Positions 46,301 through 58,900 of a DNA stretch of 64,000 nt are shown in pieces. Origin of the DNA: Hirsutella rhossiliensis (lineage: Eukaryota; Ascomycota; Sordariomycetes; Hypocreales; Ophiocordycipitaceae). The notes below the pieces were generated by a model. The model did not search any database and had not been told where the DNA came from. It saw only the letters and a list, made by a program, of their open reading frames with translations. Every line of letters begins with the position of its first letter. Position 1 is the first letter of the stretch. A program made the translations under genes and the position numbers. The DNA is taken from NCBI RefSeq assembly GCF_020360975.1, contig NW_025408675.1, positions 2,294,001 to 2,358,000 of the forward strand, written 5' to 3'.

Positions 46301-48050
46301 TAGTTTAGTTACTATTTTCGTTTATACTACTAAAGCCTATAATAATTTACTTAAACGGTTATCCCTTTTATCTTATTTAGTAGCTAAATTATTATAAAAT
46401 TTTACTTTCTTTTAAATCTACTAGTCTTAGAAACTTATATCTTTATTTTAATATAGCTAGCTAGTTTTCTAGTTAATTAATAGGTTGCTCTCTTATAGCT
46501 ATAGAAGTCCTAATATAAGGTTATATTCTTTAATATCTATAATATCGAAGTTAACTCGTTTATCGTAGCCCTAGATATTAATATTAAAGTAATTAATCTC
46601 TATATTAATAATTCCGTTATTATAGTTAAAGGCCTCTCCTTTAATATTCGTAAGTTTATATAGATCTTTCTTATATCTCTATATAAGTCGGTAACGATTA
46701 ATAACTTTAAGTAAAACGTAATTACCTATTACGCTATAGTCTAAAAGTATACGCGCGTAATATCCTATAATTTAAATATCTAATATTATTTAGTTATTAT
46801 AGCTTACCGTTACTATATATAAGGTCCTTAGATCTTATTATATCGTGCTAGTCTATAGCCCTTTTATAGATAGTATACCTTATTTTTTACTTAGTCCTTA
46901 TTCGTTTTATTTAGGTATTCTTCTTTAATTTATTATTAATATTATTTCTTTATATTTTCGTCGCGTAGTATTATATTAGGGCTTAAGAGACTAATTTCTT
47001 ATAGCTAATTAAAGATTTCTTATTTCTCGACGCTATATTATTTATATTATACTACTTCGTAGTTAATTATATACTATACTTTATAATTCTATTCGTTTTT
47101 ATACTAAAGGTTAAGTTTTTATTCTATATCTTTTTATTTTATATATAGTATTTCTATATCGATTCTTCCTTAGTCGAATATAGCTTATAGCCTTTATACG
47201 TATTACTAATAATATTTTAGTATACCGTTATATTATTTATACTATACTTATACTTTTTTATATTTATAAACTCTATAGTTTAGGTATATATATTTATAGT
47301 AATCTTCTTTATTATATTTAATTCGTTATATAAGTCTTTAAAAGATTAATAGTTTAAATACCTTAAAGTAAGTAGTATTATACTATTCCTCTATTTTAGC
47401 GTATTTATAGATTTTATATATCTTTAAAAGATATCTTATTAATAAACCGTAATTATCGCGGTATTTAAGTAGCATACTATAATTAAGTTCTAATAATATA
47501 ACTTAGTCGTTTAAGTAGCGTTAATTAATTTTCTAATAGTTTAGTTTTATACTTAAGTAGGGTTTCGAAAGTACTTATCCTTTAAACCTAACTAAGAAGG
47601 CGTTATATTATACCTTTATCTAAAAGTATATTATATAATCTAGGTAGACGTATAATATCTATAAAATATACTTATAGTGCTTATAAGTAAGTAGTATTTA
47701 TAGATCGTCTTTAAATTCTCCTTATAGTTACTATTTTTATTATAGAGCTATAAAGGTATTAACCATAATAATAGCTATAATATAGTCTCCTCCGCGTAGT
47801 ACCGGTTAATATCGAATTAATATAGCTAATTAGTTTTCTATAAGAATTTAAGGTATTTATTAGGTTTTAATTTTAAGTATTTCTTTAAATTCTTTAAAGT
47901 ATAGAGCGTATTCTCTAATTATAGTATTTTCCCTTAATAGTAAGGGTAGTAGTATAAGTTCGTTCTTATCTTCCGTTTCTCTAGGTATTTCTTATTCTTT
48001 AGAGCTTATATCGTTAATACTTTATTATTCTTCCTTAGGTTATTATCCGA
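46300..48050 (-). pseudogene. Element D protease and linker
   Basis: Minus-strand frame with a protease-like block LLDYSVIGNYVL near 46750-46690, matching the same region of C. A long Lys/Asn-rich linker extends to gag. There are no other recognisable motifs. Confidence 0.55.
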
Positions 48051-49330
48051 GTTTCGTAAGTATAAGGGCTATATCTATATCTTCTTTATTATATTATTTA
48101 TAGACTGCCTATTATTATTATTAATTTTTATTTTATATATCTTCTTAGAATCGTTTACTATTCTTCTTAATTTAGTCTTAAGAAACTCCTTTAAGGTAAG
48201 GGTATTCTAGTTCTATAAATTTAACTTATTTTTATATTTTAGGATCCCTTTATTATATTATTATAAGGGTTTTCCTTAGTAGCTTTAAGAACTATCTAGT
48301 ACCGTTCTTATTACTTAAGTATACTATATATTTATCGTCGTAGTATATAGTCTAGCTAGGGAGTTTATACTTTAGTTCCTATCTATTAGTAGCGTTTAGG
48401 TATTTCTTACCTTCTAGGGCTAGTACCTAATAGGTTTTCTTCTTCTTATAAGGTTATCTATATTCCTTAAAGTAATATCTAAGTTTTCTATAATTAAAAT
48501 ACTTTCCTTTGCTTTTCTATATTATATTTAGATCTATCCTACCTAGGTTAGTTATATAGGTATAGGCAATAAGAGTTTCGCGCTTCTTTATATAGTTAGT
48601 ACGTTAGTTAAAGTTATTCTTATAAGAAGGGTTCTAGTTTCCTCTTCCTTATTTCTTTTCTTAGCATTATATATACTATCTATTATCGATTTATACTACT
48701 ATAGCGATATAGTTTAAGAGGCCGTTAGGTCGATCTTCCTTATAGAGTTCGTCCTTAACTTCTTCCTTAAGTCCGTTATAGAATCGCGATATAAGGGGTT
48801 CGTTATCTTATTTAAGTTTTAAGGTAACTTAATAGAATTTAGTAGTATAGTCCGATACTAAGGTCCTTTATTAAAGTTCTTAAAGTTTTTATTTAGCTTT
48901 TTATTCTTTATTAGTTATTCTAAATACCTTAGTAATAGCTTCTTTAAATCCTTAGAAACTAGCAAAGACTTTATCTATTTCGCTATTTCGTTATACTAGT
49001 TAGTTATCGAGATAGTCCCTTATAATAGGTTTAAACTAAGCAAGTACCGTTTTAGATAAATAATTTCCTATATAGAGTACCTTTTCGACTAAGTTCGAAA
49101 GTTTCGTTAAGTAGAACCGGTAGTAGGCCTTAAGATAAGTAAGAAAGTCTTAAAGAGTACTATAAGTACCGTCGAATAGTCCTAGCTACTTTAGTTTAAC
49201 TACTTTTCTAAGGTCCCTAACTTATCCGTTGCCTCCTTCGTTCCTAAGTAACTATACCTCTTATTAAAAGGTAATAATCTTACGTATTATATCTTAAGGC
49301 GATATAGTAGCTCTAGAGTTAGTTAATCTA
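48050..49330 (-). pseudogene. Element D gag
   Basis: Minus-strand frame collinear with C gag. Capsid-like helices are at about 49200-48700. A zinc knuckle near 48515-48465 is read as GKYFNYRKLRYYFKEY, with all Cys and the His converted to Tyr. A basic linker follows. Confidence 0.65.
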
Positions 49331-49408
49331 GTTTACTATATAGGTATATTAATAGTTACGATATTACTTAGAGTAACGCGGTATTATACTAAATAAGAGC
49401 TTTTAACG

Positions 49409-49858
49409 TATAACGACCGGTATTATTCTTAAGGGATAAACCTATCGAGGGGTTTATATTAGTAGATATAAAAGGGCGTAGTCTAAGTAATAATAAGTAT
49501 ATTACGTTAGTAATAAGTTAGAGGTTATAGACTATAGACTATAACTAAGTAATTAAAATTAAAGATAGAATCGTAATAAAGATCTATATTAAAAGCTAGA
49601 GAGCTATCTATCTAAAGGAGTAAAAGTAGGTAGCTATATATACCTATAGAGACTGTCCTTAGATTATAGGCCTAGCTATAATCCCTAATATTAGATCGTA
49701 TAGGGCATAGTAATCCTATTAATCCTAGATTACTTAGATCTCTACGATCCCCTCGATCCTATATCTATTAGATAGTCGTGCCGACTATTTATCCGTTAGG
49801 CCGTATTACGTACTTAACGCGGTCGACCGTTAGCGGCCTAGTAGCCGTGGTCGTAATA
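49409..49858 (-). repeat. 5' LTR of D
   Basis: 450 bp; slightly less mutated than the 3' copy (for example GCCGTGGTCG against GCTATAGTTA). The priming-site region lies just left of 49409. Confidence 0.9.
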
Positions 49859-49863
49859 TAGCG

Positions 49864-51055
49864 ACGCCTATAACTAAGGGGGAGGTAGTAAGGAAGAATA
49901 GATATAAGAAGCCTCTCTTAAGCCTAGGAAAATTCTATAGATAACGATAGTACTATACCCTATAAGTATAATATATATAGGAGAAGTATAAGATCGATAA
50001 AGAATTCTTTTTAAGCTTAAAGGAAATCTTCTACCTTATTTATAACTACTTAGATACTAAGCTATAATAAACGGTCGCTATATACTATAAAATAAGGGCG
50101 GAGAGGGGCTATAATTAAAAGGAATTCCTAAAGTACCTTAACTTAATCTATATTAACGTAGATATCTAGTTATACGCGGCGGCTACGATCTAGATAATAA
50201 AATAAAGGGAAAGTTAAACGTTTATAGCGTTCCTCTTAAAGTTTAAGTAAAGACTCTTTAAGGCTAGAAGCGGGTCCTAGCTATACGACGTTTAGATCGT
50301 CTTCCTAGAAAGGGCTCTAGGAATCTAGCTCTATAAGGCATTAGCTATAGTCGACCTCCCTATATTAAGCTTCGCCGCTTATACTAATCGGGTAGTATAA
50401 ATAGCGGCTAAGCTATAGAGGGTTTAGTAAATAAGATAACCCCTTTTAAACTAAAGGAGACTAGCGGATATATACCCCTAGGAAAGGAAGGATAAAGATA
50501 GGGATACCTTAATAATTAGTATTAACGCTTTAAATAAATAAAGGGAGGGGTAGAGCTAGCTAAAGAACTAAATATACTTTAACTATAGAGTTAAAAGATA
50601 TATCGCGCTTTATTATAAGAAGAGGAGATAGGAACCTTAGAGGGCGGGCGTAATAAAGGAAAAGAGGGACGCTAAGGATAATAATAACTTAGAAAAAAGG
50701 GAACCTTAGTATAAAGTTAGGCGCTAAGGGTAAAAGAAAAATAAAAAGAAGCTTAAAAGTTAATAAGGGACTATCTTACGCTAAGCTTAGTAACGCTAAG
50801 GGTAAGTATTAATAAGAAGAAAGGACTTAACGCGCTTATAGATACTAGCTATAATTACTATATCGTAGTAAGCGAGAGGGTAGTAAAGAAGCTATAGATG
50901 CCTCTTACTAATAAGAGGAGAAGATAACTAAGGCCGTTTTTAAAAGATACTCTAGCCCTATAAATAAAAGGAATTATAGTATTTAAGATAGATATTAATA
51001 GCTATATATAGTAAACCTTTATATATATAGTCCTTAGGCTAAGCTATAACGTATT
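49864..51055 (+). pseudogene. Element H gag and protease start
   Basis: The capsid-like region (about 50120-50450) reads FLKYLNLIY, QLYAAATIQ and FLERALGIQLYKAL. The nucleocapsid zinc knuckle at about 50577-50620 is read as YFNYRVKRYIALYY, with every Cys and the His changed to Tyr and Gly to Arg, exactly the changes C-to-T/G-to-A mutation makes. A basic Lys/Arg/Gln linker follows, then protease near 50835-50880 (ALID-SYNYYIVV). The piece ends at the GTATT duplication of element I. The N-terminal part of gag probably extends left of D (before 42007). Confidence 0.75.
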
Positions 51056-51425
51056 TTAATAAGGACGAGGGTATATACTTAAAGTACGCGTAGTATATAG
51101 CTAAGGATTAGTAGAGTAATTAACTACGTAATTATCTAATTATTAGTCCTATATATAGGCCTTAGGTTATAGAAATAAGTCTTAGAGATTTCTTTACTCT
51201 ATACCTCTTTATCTCTACTAAAGTCGCGTAACTAGCGGCCTTTACTTTAAAGGGGAAAAATAAAAATTTAAATTAACTATAATTAAGGAAGATACTTAAT
51301 TAGATAATTAAGGTCTTTATAACGCCTTTAAGTATACTTAGAAGTAAGTTAGAAGGGGAGTGCTAGGGGTCTTATCCCCCCCTTAATAGGCTTATATCTA
51401 TAGGGGTGCGATCTTACCTATTAAA
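51056..51425 (-). repeat. 3' LTR of I
   Basis: 370 bp; starts TTAATAAGG on the plus strand and ends CCTATTAAA. Relative to the other copy it lacks 8 bp near 51160. Confidence 0.85.
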
Positions 51426-51989
51426 CTCCTCCCTAGCGACTTTTCCGACCTAGGATATTAACGGAAAGGGCGCGATAATAATAAGTAAGGTTCTCTTCCT
51501 AAGTATATAAGTAAGTAAATAAACTATCGATAGAACTTTTCTCCTTTACTATAATCCTTTCCCTTTACGTTCTTTATTCCTCCCTTTACCTACGAGCTAC
51601 TTATTTAGCTCTTTTATATTTTTGCTCGCGTACTTCCTTCTTTAGATAATTATCTACTACCCCCTATATACGCTCCTAAGTATTCGCGCTTATTATTCTT
51701 AGAGGCGTTAGGGAAATAAAGTAGTTAGCGTCTTTACTAGTCTATAGCTTTAAGTATAGCTAGATTAAATAAGCTATAAAGTCTTATAGGCTAATCGTTA
51801 TTATATTATTAGTAGTCCTATATAAATATATAGAATTATAGTCATTAATATCCTAGCGGTAGTTTTAATATATTCCTAGGTTTTTAACTCCTTTAACCTA
51901 AGAGGGTTTAAAACCTAGTATAAACCTTATAAGGACTATAGCTAGAGAGGCTATTATTATACTTTATTTCTAGGGAGTAACGGGGCGTG

Positions 51990-53964
51990 CTATAGGTATT
52001 ACTAGAGTCTTTAGCCTTAAGGTAATTAACTAAGCGCCTAGTAATTTCGGAGTCTTAGGGCGAGTTAGTAGTCGGGCTATCTACCTTTCTTCCCTGCTAG
52101 CTCCTTATTAAGTTATCGGCGGGGGTATAGTTATAAGTCTTTCGCTCCTCTATATATTTAAAGGAGTCGTTAGTAGTAAGCGAGGAGTAAGCTTAATTAG
52201 CTATATATTAAAGGGGGAGAATAAAGGTATTATTTTTATATAAATAAAAGGACTAGTAAGGGCGCTTAGCTCTCTCCTTTATAGGCTCTAGGGTAGGGAT
52301 CCTATCTTAAGGTTACTTAAGGAAAGGCTACTTAGTTTAAATAAAGAGCTCGATTTAGTTAACGCTTAAGGTAATAAAGGACTAGGTCTATTCTCGATTC
52401 CTATTAGCGTAATTAAATAGTTAAGGGTCTTTTTAAGAAGGAGTTTTATAAAGAAACCGCGTATAGCTTAAGCGATTAGGTTAGGTTGCTCTATAAAGGC
52501 AGCTAGTATAAATAGCTCCTTTCTCGCTTTCCTTACTATATAAGCTAGTTCTATATCTCTTTAAAGTAGTAGTCTCTATCTAGTAGGCCTATTTAAAAGG
52601 TTAACTACCTCTAGGACTTCTTAGAGGTCTTATTCTTCTTAGTCTCCTAAGATAATATAGTTATATTAGTAAATCCGCTCGCTCCTAAGAATCCTTATAA
52701 AAAAGACTCCGCTAAAGGTCGTTAGACCTTAATTAAATAGTATCCTTTATAGTCGTCTAACCCTACTATTAAACTACTAGGAAACTCTACCGCCTTATAA
52801 TATTACTTATATATAATTAAGCTTATTTGCCGTAATAGCTTAGATTCTATATATTAGCTTATTAACGTAGCCTTTTAAACTTATCCTCTTATCTAGCTTA
52901 AAGAAATACTAGTCTTAGTATAAGATCTTATTTATCTATAAGGCTTCTTACGTTACCCTATACCTTTACTCTAGAATTACTTTAACTTTTAGGCATCGCT
53001 ATTTAATTATCTTAAGGTATAGCCCGACTATACTTTTAACTTAGTATTAGATTATTATTAAGGCTAAGTAGCCGTATTCCTACCCTTCTTACTAAGCAGT
53101 ATAAGGGACTAGCGTATAAGTAAAGTTATAAGGAACTTAGAGGATATAAAGAAACTACCGCTATACTTATAAGAACGTATAGAGTCTAGTATATTATCCC
53201 TCTTTCTAAGTATTAAAAATAACTAGGTTTCCTTTTTTATAGTCTTAAAGGAACGCCCCTTAGTAAAGTCCCCCTTTATTTATACTTATTAAAAAGTTAA
53301 TAACTTTAGTCGTATACCTTTATTTATACGTAAAGCGACTAAGGTTAAAGGTAAGAGTAGTAAACTTAATTAGATACTCCTTATTATTTAAGTATTTATA
53401 GTACTTCTTATATCTATCTTCCGTATCTTTAATAGGTTCCCCTTAGTAGTTAGTATAAACCGATAGCGGGTAAGGTAAGGGGTATACCGCGTTCTCGATA
53501 CCTCTTATTAAGATTTTAATTATCGCGCTAAGGCTAAAGCTTATAGCCTATCGTTTATCGATAGCTTTATAGAGAAAGTTATATACGTTAACGATATACT
53601 CTTCCTAGTAGGCCTTATTCCTAGTAAATCCGTTTATCTTTTTAACGCCCTTATATATTATTTAAGCGTCTTTAAGGGTAATATCCCGCCGCTTTATAGG
53701 GCCCGTTAGTATTAAGTGCTAATAATCTCTATAAATATACTAAGGAGGTTGCTTTTACCTATAAACGTCTCGTTAGTCTTAGTCTATAAATTTTTCCTTA
53801 TCTTTAACGTAGAAGCGCCCTTTACCGCCTTCTACTTTAACTTCGCTATAGTAAGTAAGTAAAATAAAGCTCCTACTCCTAAATAGTAGTACGCTATAAA
53901 AGATAGCGGTATTCTTAAGGAGGTCTATAGCTAGGCCTAGGATGCTATTTAGGTTCGCTGCTAT
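51990..53964 (-). pseudogene. Element I accessory ORF 1 (sense to pol), unidentified
   Basis: The minus-strand frame starts at ATA 53962-53964, likely a former ATG. The first residues read xAANLNSILGLAIDLL, and the frame can be followed for about 600 codons with TAA/TAG only. It includes ITLKDAQIIYKGVKKINGF, YLIKFTTLTFNLSRF and INFLISINKGG near 53700-53290, then a Lys/Arg/Ile-rich half with LDKRISLKGYVNKLIYRIQ near 52880. No retroviral or transposase motif is visible. It diverges from ORF 2 over a shared upstream region (53965-54449). The 3' end is uncertain. Confidence 0.5.
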
Positions 53965-54449
53965 ATCTTAGGAAAGGGTAAAGTAAGCGAAAGAAAAGGA
54001 GAAGATAAGATTAAATAGTTAAGGTAAGTAGTTCTAAGTTATAACGCTAAGAGGCTAAGTATTATATATATATATAAGAGTTATATTAATAAAGGGGATC
54101 GTTATAAGTAAGGAAGCGTATAAAGTATATATATATATATATATATAGAAGGAAGAAGAAGGAAAGAAGAAGGAGGGTATAGTAAAAGGAATAAATAGTT
54201 ATTAAAGCGCGCGGTTATTAGTTACTTTAGCTAGCCTCTATAGCGGTAAGGTCTTAGGCGTATTTAAGGGTTACGCCTAAATAGCTTCTTTTACTAGTTA
54301 TTAATTAATAAGCTATTTAATCTCTACCCTTTTCTTCTCTTTTTTACTCTTTTTATTTCTTTTTTTCTTCTTCTCTCTTTTATCTTTTTTATTTTTCTAG
54401 ACTACTACCTCTTATCTTCTCTTTTTATAACTACCTCTTCTTTTTTATT
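53965..54449. promoter_or_regulatory. Shared upstream region of the two divergent ORFs of I
   Basis: 485 bp between two divergent former start codons. It holds two (TA)n tracts (near 54065-54077 and 54123-54146), a GA-rich run at about 54146-54180 and a long CT-rich run (54325-54450). This is consistent with a bidirectional promoter, inferred from position and composition only. Confidence 0.35.
54121..54147. repeat. (TA)n microsatellite
   Basis: About 12 consecutive TA units, in the intergenic region of the divergent pair in element I. Confidence 0.9.
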
Positions 54450-55930
54450 ATATCTTATAAGACCGCTAAACTTAAAACTAAAGAGCTACTAGATATTATT
54501 AACCTCTTTTTAACTACTCTTTTACGACCTTCCCTTATTACTACTACTCTTCTTACTTAGAATTATTATACTAAGGTCTTTCCTCTTTATATAAAGTACT
54601 TTTAAGTAACGACTATCTAACTTATTTAATCTCGCTTAGCTTATTCTAACCGTCTTCTTCTATAGATCTATAGTTACTTTAAGACCTAGGTCTATAGTAG
54701 GAATAATATCGGTTACTAAGGGTTTTTAATTTATATAGAAATTGCCTTTTAGTTATAGGTTCTATTAAAAGCTCCCGATATTATTAGGATTAAAGCGCGC
54801 GGTCGCTCTCCTCTCTCCTACTTTCTTAAGAGCACGCTAGGTCAGTATAATTAAATCGTCTTCTATACCCTTTATTATAAATATTAGCTAGTAACCTATA
54901 TCCCTATAAAAATCGCTTATCTACGTAGATATTTCTTTTCTTAGCTTAGTTTAAGGTAGTAAGAATACTCTTAAGTAGTCCTAATTACTTTATATAGAAC
55001 TTATAATCCTCGCCTTTATTAAGGGTATATTTAAACTTATTAGATAACTATAACTTCTACTTATAAGTATATTATATTTCCTTTTTATAAGTATATCTCT
55101 CTTTTAAGTACTACCGGCGGATCTTACGCTAACTACGTTTAAGATTTAATTAAAGCGCCTATTTATAAATAGTAGTACTTCCCTAAATATTATAGGGCTA
55201 CTTATAACCTTAATAGATTCGCTAACCGTATATATAGTTATAATTTCTATACCGACCTTAAGACTAATAAATTTTACGATACGTATATTAGTAATAAGAC
55301 CGCCCCTTATCTTCTTTATAATATCCTTAATCCCTTTAGTCCTACTAAGGATTTAAAGGAAGGGGAGGAAATTAACCTTACGCCCGTTTTACCTAGAAAG
55401 AGATTATATAGGTTTAACGAGCTCTCTCTTAAGTAATAATTAAATAGTCTTTAAGTTCGCTTTATAGTAGTTTATAGTAGGTTTACTAAGAGTAGGTAGC
55501 CTCGTTTAGTTACTATCTTTAATAGTAAAAGTTTTTCTCTTAAGGTTATATACGTTTAATCTAGTAAGTCGAAAATATATTAAAATTTATCTTATAAGCG
55601 CGTTTATTTTCGCTATAGCGGGTCTCCCCCTTTATAATAAAGAATAAACGTCCTTATCTATAAAGTAAAAAATCCTATTCTTAAGGGAGGTAGGTAGTAA
55701 GAATATTCGTTTTCTTACTTTATTATTTAATTATATCTTTATTTATCTTTTTTAAGGTAGTAAAGGGTAGGTTATTATTAAGGAAGGGTAGGAAATATTA
55801 TCTTTATTTACTTAAAGAGCTTTAAATAAAAAATATAAAACAGTAAGGTAGTAGGTAGGGCGCTTATAAATATCTCGGCTACTATAGTTATCCTTCGATT
55901 AGATAGTTAGACGGTGCCTTAGTTATTAGT
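54450..55930 (+). pseudogene. Element I accessory ORF 2 (antisense to pol), unidentified
   Basis: Plus-strand frame from ATA 54450 (former ATG), preceded by a long pyrimidine-rich leader as is common upstream of fungal genes. It continues for roughly 490 codons with only TAG/TAA. The N-terminal part reads KTAKLKTKELLDIIN, and Thr/Pro- and aromatic-rich segments follow. A middle part near 55230-55440 has YSYNFYTDLKTNKFYDTYI and LTPVLPRKRLYRFNEL. The C-terminal part includes IYKVKNPILKGGR. It converges with the end of integrase near 55950. It has no recognisable domain. Confidence 0.5.
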
Positions 55931-55959
55931 TAGGTTCTAGCATACTTCTTATAATAGTT

Positions 55960-58900
55960 ATAGAATTTTATCTTTACTACCTTTTCCTTCCTAGCTCCTT
56001 TTTACCTCCTCCTTTTCTTATTAAATTAGCGTCTTTAAGGCTCTTATATAAAGATCCTTTTTTACTTTACTAAGTTATAGTAGCTAAACCTTAATTATAT
56101 ACCTTAGGCCTTTCTTAGGTATTTATAGTCGCTCTTCTTTCTCTTCTTAGCTTTAATCCTTCTAAGGTTCGTTAGGGAGTCGTTATAACTATAGTACTAT
56201 TTAATCTAAGGCTTCTTTACTTAATAGGAGTAGTAAATTATCTACTTTATTTATTATTTCTTCTTTCCTCCTTTTATTAAGAGTAATCTTATCCTAGAGT
56301 AACTAGTTATCCTTAGTAAAGTACTATTAACCTTCCTTATCCTTTTTAAACTTCTTTAAATACTCTCCTAGGATTGTCTTATTAAGTATAATTCTATTTA
56401 AAGTCTTAATCCTATACGCCTTAAACTACTTTAAGCGTAATACTACTTAAAAGGGACTATTCTACCTTATTTAATACTTAGCTTACCTCCCTAGATTATT
56501 TAATTATCTTACGTTAAATAGTAAGACAAGGTCTTTAAGTTATAGGCTTTCGTTCCTTATTATATACTTATTAGCTTTATCTATCCTCTTTACTAATCGA
56601 TTCTAATATCTTATTACTCTTTTCTTAGCTTCTTTTATATCTTTTTCTTTCCTTTTTAAAACTTATACTTATACTTTAAATAATTCTTCTCTTATCTTTA
56701 CTTTATCTTAGTCGATTAGTCGCTAAGTTAAGTATTCTACCTTAAGAAGTAGTACTAGTTCCTATTTATATAGTAGGTAGAAAGCTAATATTTTATAAGA
56801 CTCTCTAACTACTATTCGGTCTATAAGGATTACTTAGTTAAGGTATCTAATCTACTTACCCCTTTTCTTTACTATTTTTATAAGTACTATTATTAACCTT
56901 TAGTACCCTTATTTTACTACCGCGTTTACTTTTAGATTATATACTAAAGTTTAAATAACTTTAATACCTATATCCTCTAGGATATACTTAAAGTCTTTCT
57001 TTATTTTAGGCCCTCTATCGATTATAGCGTATAGTATTACGCTATACCTATAAATAATAAAGAGTATAAATTTAGTTATAGCTCCTATAGTAATTTCCTT
57101 AACTAGGGTTACTTCTACTTATTTAGTAAGGTCGTCTTATACTTCTATAAAGTATAAATACCTATAATTAAATAGTATATACTAGCTATTAAAGTAAATC
57201 TTACTTATAGGGTAGCTAGGCGTAGTCGCGGTTATAACTTCCTAGGGTCTCTTAGTCGTAAAGTATTAGTATTCTTTATAAGAAGAGATTACGCTATAAA
57301 TATCGTTTTAAAGGCTAGCTTACTAATACCTATTCTTTACGAATATATATATAACTTATTATCCTTTATATCCTATTTACGTATAGTACTTTACGATAAT
57401 CCTTTTCCGTTCTTTTAGGTTATCTATAACTAGTATAGGTCCCCTTTCTTCCTTCCTAGGGAGTCGCTAAAGCTTTTAATCTTTAACGTAGAAATTTAAA
57501 CTCTTTAGACGTAGCTTCCTATAGTCTTATTTAGAAAGGCCCTTTAGCCGTTTTAACGTTTAAAGGAAGTCCGTAATTATCCTCGATTCCTTTAAGTAGT
57601 CCCCTTATAGCTTAGTCCCTTATACTACGTTTAAGTAAAAGTCTATAAATTCTTTAATATCGCCTTCTATTTCCCTATTTAATATATTAAAAGGTCCTTT
57701 AGGCTTTCTTAAGAGTCCGTTAACTATACTATTTTTCTTGCCTTTAATATATTATATAGTAAAGTTAAAGAGGAAAATATAGCTTATCTAGCGAGTTACT
57801 ATAGCTTTAAGGACGTCTTTAAGGGTACCTTTTATTTAATTAACTAAGACTTATACGTTAGTTTCTAAGATAAAATATATACTATATAGGTATATTCTTA
57901 GTTTCCTAAGCGCACTTAATATACCCCTATACTCCCTCTTTATTATATTATATTTAGTTTCTACTAATAACTATATTTTACTTTTAAACCTTATAAGGCG
58001 CCTCTTTCTATCGACGATTTATATTAGGACTGCCCCCTAGCTAAGTAGACTAGCATTATATATTAGAATAATATCTCCTCTTCCTAGGCTAACGTTAAGG
58101 GATACTAGAAAGACTAGATTAGTAATAGCTTCCTTAAAGGTAGCTATCGCTTTTACTTATTTATCTCCTTATTCCTAATAGACTTCTTTCTTTAGTAGGT
58201 TTATAAGGGGTTTTACTAAGATAGCGAACTATTTAATCTAGATTTAATAGTATCCTACGATACTAAGGAAAGCTTTAATATATATTATATTAAGGCATCT
58301 TATCTATTCCTTAATTGTAATAACTTTAGCTTTTATAGGGCACCTTTTATTTATTTTATAAATATAACTAATAACTTCGGTTACTTACTAGTAGAATTTC
58401 GATTTAGCTACCGTAATTATATAACTAAAGAGTTCGACGTTAATTAGGACTTTATTAAGGTTAATAAGGTATTCGAAGATAAATCTCCTTACTCTTAGCG
58501 CTACCTCTTTATTATTATACGTTATATCGGGCCCCTTAATACTTATATTATCGAGGAAATTCCTATAGATATTTAGTATAAGGTCTTATAGGATTCTTTA
58601 TATTATCCTTATAAATTAGCCGACTAAGTTTATAGCCCTTTAAGGGAGTATATATATATATAAGAGGCTAATAGGTATCGTAAATATTATTAAGTTATAG
58701 CTTTTAATATTAAGAGGGATCTAATTATAGCCTAAAAAAAGGTCTAGGAGGGAAAAGATCTTATATATTAAGAAGTAGTCGCTAAACTTATCTATATTTA
58801 GCGGTAGGTTTATATCTCTTATTATAACGGTATTTATACGTATAGTAGAATTAATTAAGCATAGTCCTTTATCTTTCTTTACTACTAGAAAAAAAGGGTT

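Larger units (their letters stand above)
42008..49858 (-). mobile_element. Element D: complete Gypsy chromovirus with an antisense zinc-cluster ORF
   Basis: LTRs of 451 and 450 bp (42008-42457; 49409-49858) and a target duplication CAGCG/TAGCG that differs by one C-to-T change. Minus-strand order from the right: gag, PR, RT, RNase H, IN, chromodomain. A polypurine tract (minus strand AAAAGGAGGGGAG) sits next to the 3' LTR at 42458. Between the chromodomain and that LTR is about 0.8 kb carrying a plus-strand ORF. D is inserted in element H. Confidence 0.9.
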
